Assembly: GCA_037176905.1 (NCBI GenBank)
Contig: JBBBWG010010568.1
Coordinates: 1 to 21,655, forward strand
Reading direction: 5' to 3'
DNA length: 21,655 bases
From: Azolla pinnata
Lineage: Eukaryota > Streptophyta > Polypodiopsida > Salviniales > Salviniaceae
The number at the start of each line of letters is the position of its first letter. Within the stretch, counting starts at the first letter, position 1. The translations under genes were made by a program, and so were the position numbers. Positions 20,237 through 21,655 of this stretch are shown here, piece by piece. The notes beneath the pieces are model-generated. The model saw nothing but the letters and a program-made list of their open reading frames with translations. It searched no databases and had not been told where the DNA came from.

Positions 20237-20386
20237 TTATAACTCAGGGTTTACACCCTAAACCACTTTGTTTGACACAAGCCCCCTACCCTTCCTTCCT
20301 CAGGGCTAATTTTTTGGGGGAAAATCAGTGAGTAAAGTCTCCTAATTCGAGAAATTACAGTTAGGCGCCTACAATTTTGAGAAATC

Positions 20387-20492
20387 TCAGTCCCGGCGTG
20401 TGATTATTTGATACCAGAAAAATCACATTTTGGTATCTGTCTCAATCCCGGTGTGATTATTTAATACCAGAAAAATCACATTTTAGTGCCAA
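20387..20492. repeat. Two-copy direct repeat with internal hairpin
   Basis: Two adjacent units of about 53 bases begin TCAGTCCCGGCG (20387) and CTCAATCCCGGTG (20441). Each contains TGTGATTATT, TACCAG and AAAAATCACATTTT, so TGTGATT and AATCACA can pair across a 15-base loop. No function is assigned. Confidence 0.75.
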
Positions 20493-20552
20493 GATAAGAA
20501 TTCACTCTAAACACTGCTATTCGTCTCCTCAGATAATCTATTATTAGCACTG

Positions 20553-21376
20553 GAAAGTTCTATTCAAAAGATATCATAGTCGCAAATAGGAACACAAATA
20601 CAAGTCTTCTTCATTAAAAAATAGTTCTGTTAGATAAGATTGTCTCTCTTGCATTCATGAAGAACAAATATTGATTGTTTGCACTAAAGGAAATCCTGCC
20701 TCGTTAAGAGAGAATTTCCTGTTGCCATTGAAATTGTAATTTGTTAAGAATTTGTGCCCATTTGAACTGCTAATTCCGCAAATGGGGAGATCATTAGTTG
20801 GTTAATTTACATGATAGCACATTGGAATGCAAATACAAGTCTTTATAAAAAAAATATATCCGGTAGATAAGATGGTCTCTCTTCTTGCATTCATCAACAG
20901 CAAGTTATTACTAAAAAGAATCTTGCTTCATAAGGAGAGGATTTGTTGTTGGCATTGGAATCGCAGAATTTGTGGCCCGTTAATTCCTCAAGTTTGGAGA
21001 TTGTTATTTGAAAAGGCTATACATAGTAGTAAAGTGAAACACTAACACAAGCCTTTATTAAAAAGGATCTCTGCTAAACTAGATAAGATTGCGTCTCTTG
21101 CATTTATCAAGAACAAAGTAATATCGTTTGAACTGGCAATCTTGTATCGCGGACTGAGGATTTCTCGCTGGCATCGAAGTCATAACTCGTAAGGACTTCG
21201 TAAGGCAAATTTGAACCGAAAAACTTGCTTGGCTGAGCGAGAATTTCTCGCTGGCAATCGAAACCGCAACTCGTAAGGAATTCGTAAGGCGGATTCGAAC
21301 CGAAAAAATCTTGCAGGGCAGAGCGAGAATTTCTCGCTGGCATGGAAGTAAGGAATTTGTGCCCACTGGAACTCCG
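20553..21376. repeat. Nested tandem array (about 215-238 bp units containing an about 85 bp unit)
   Basis: A long unit marked by ACAAATACAAGTCTT and TAGATAAGATTGTCTCTC recurs near 20591, 20825 and 21042, in decayed form. The second half of each long unit contains a shorter element marked by AATTTCTCGCTGGCATCGAA and TCGTAAGGAATTCGTAAGG, and this short element is then repeated head to tail near 21138, 21222 and 21310. The copies near 20691 and 20918 are the most diverged. There is no coding potential I would defend. Confidence 0.7.
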
Positions 21377-21580
21377 TTTAAATCACTCTCGAATCGGGGG
21401 GATTCTTGTTGGGCGGTTCCATGCTGTTTCTTCAGTGGGTCCATTTCCGGTTTTTCTCGCCACCATCCCATATGTTTGTCTGCGATCATCCAGCGGGAGG
21501 CGTCGATGTCCGTCGATGAGAAAAATTTAATGTAACGAATCCCGCGTCGCGCTCTGGGGCGAGAAATATATACATGTTTG

Positions 21581-21583
<3 letters not shown>

Positions 21584-21655
<72 letters not shown>
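21584..21655. repeat. (TC)n dinucleotide microsatellite at window end
   Basis: An uninterrupted TC/CT run of 36 units reaches the last base of the window, so its full length is unknown. If the DnaJ third exon lies just beyond, this could serve as the pyrimidine tract of its acceptor, but nothing in the window shows that. Confidence 0.95.

Noticed and set aside
21280..21310. tRNA T-arm-like GGTTCGAATCCG on the minus strand
   Set aside because: The T stem has only about three pairs, no acceptor, D or anticodon arms can be built around it, and the motif recurs as part of the tandem unit.
21079..21489. 136-codon minus-strand frame with internal repeats
   Set aside because: It is a translation of the nested tandem array and has no recognisable domain.

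Overview
This window is nuclear DNA of a land plant. It holds two complete multi-exon genes and the first two exons of a third, all with plant-style GT-AG introns. The second gene is a calcium-dependent protein kinase of the plant type, with an N-terminal MGNCC acylation signal, a kinase domain, a junction and a calmodulin-like domain. A fragment of a PLS-class pentatricopeptide-repeat (PPR) gene and a relic of a LINE-type retrotransposon also fit a plant. The wording of the PPR fragment (GSIGAIEKG, GLLEKN, GNAVVD) recalls seed-free plants such as ferns, lycophytes or bryophytes. That last step is inference from memory and cannot be settled here.

Layout from left to right. 1-730 is the 5' flank of SEC24, with a long punctuated GAA array on the sense strand. 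731-8831 (+) is a 24-exon SEC24 gene for the cargo-binding subunit of the COPII vesicle coat, 1195 aa as spliced here. 8832-10152 is a convergent intergenic region with no recognisable gene. 10153-13898 (-) is an 8-exon CDPK gene, 533 aa, subgroup III-like by its N and C termini. 13899-14775 is the CDPK 5' flank, with TATG-type and TTC/GAA-type microsatellites. 14792-15235 is a degenerate 65-77 bp minisatellite of about seven copies. 15236-16273 is mostly non-coding and includes ATGT-type simple repeats with a 150-bp higher-order period. 16274-17415 (-) is the 3' end of a LINE, carrying the RT-associated zinc-knuckle region, a C-terminal tail and poly(A). It is split by about 220 bp of PPR coding sequence. 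17416-17690 is an ACAT/CATA-type repeat in the opposite orientation. 17760-19768 (+) holds exons 1 and 2 of a cytosolic type II DnaJ/HSP40 gene; intron 1 carries a 50-53 bp minisatellite. From 19769 to the window end I see no further exon. That stretch holds decayed copies of the end of DnaJ exon 2 with its splice donor, a two-copy hairpin repeat, a nested tandem array and a terminal (TC)n run.

The three genes are ordinary housekeeping or signalling genes of the secretory pathway, calcium signalling and protein folding, and nothing suggests they act as a unit. The unusual content is the repeat fabric around them: PPR sequence inside a LINE relic, repeated decay products of an exon-intron junction, several unrelated minisatellites, and microsatellites in the same sense-strand orientation in gene leaders. 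Exon boundaries were inferred by reading the sequence against remembered plant family members, and all phases close without a frameshift. No search or alignment software was run.
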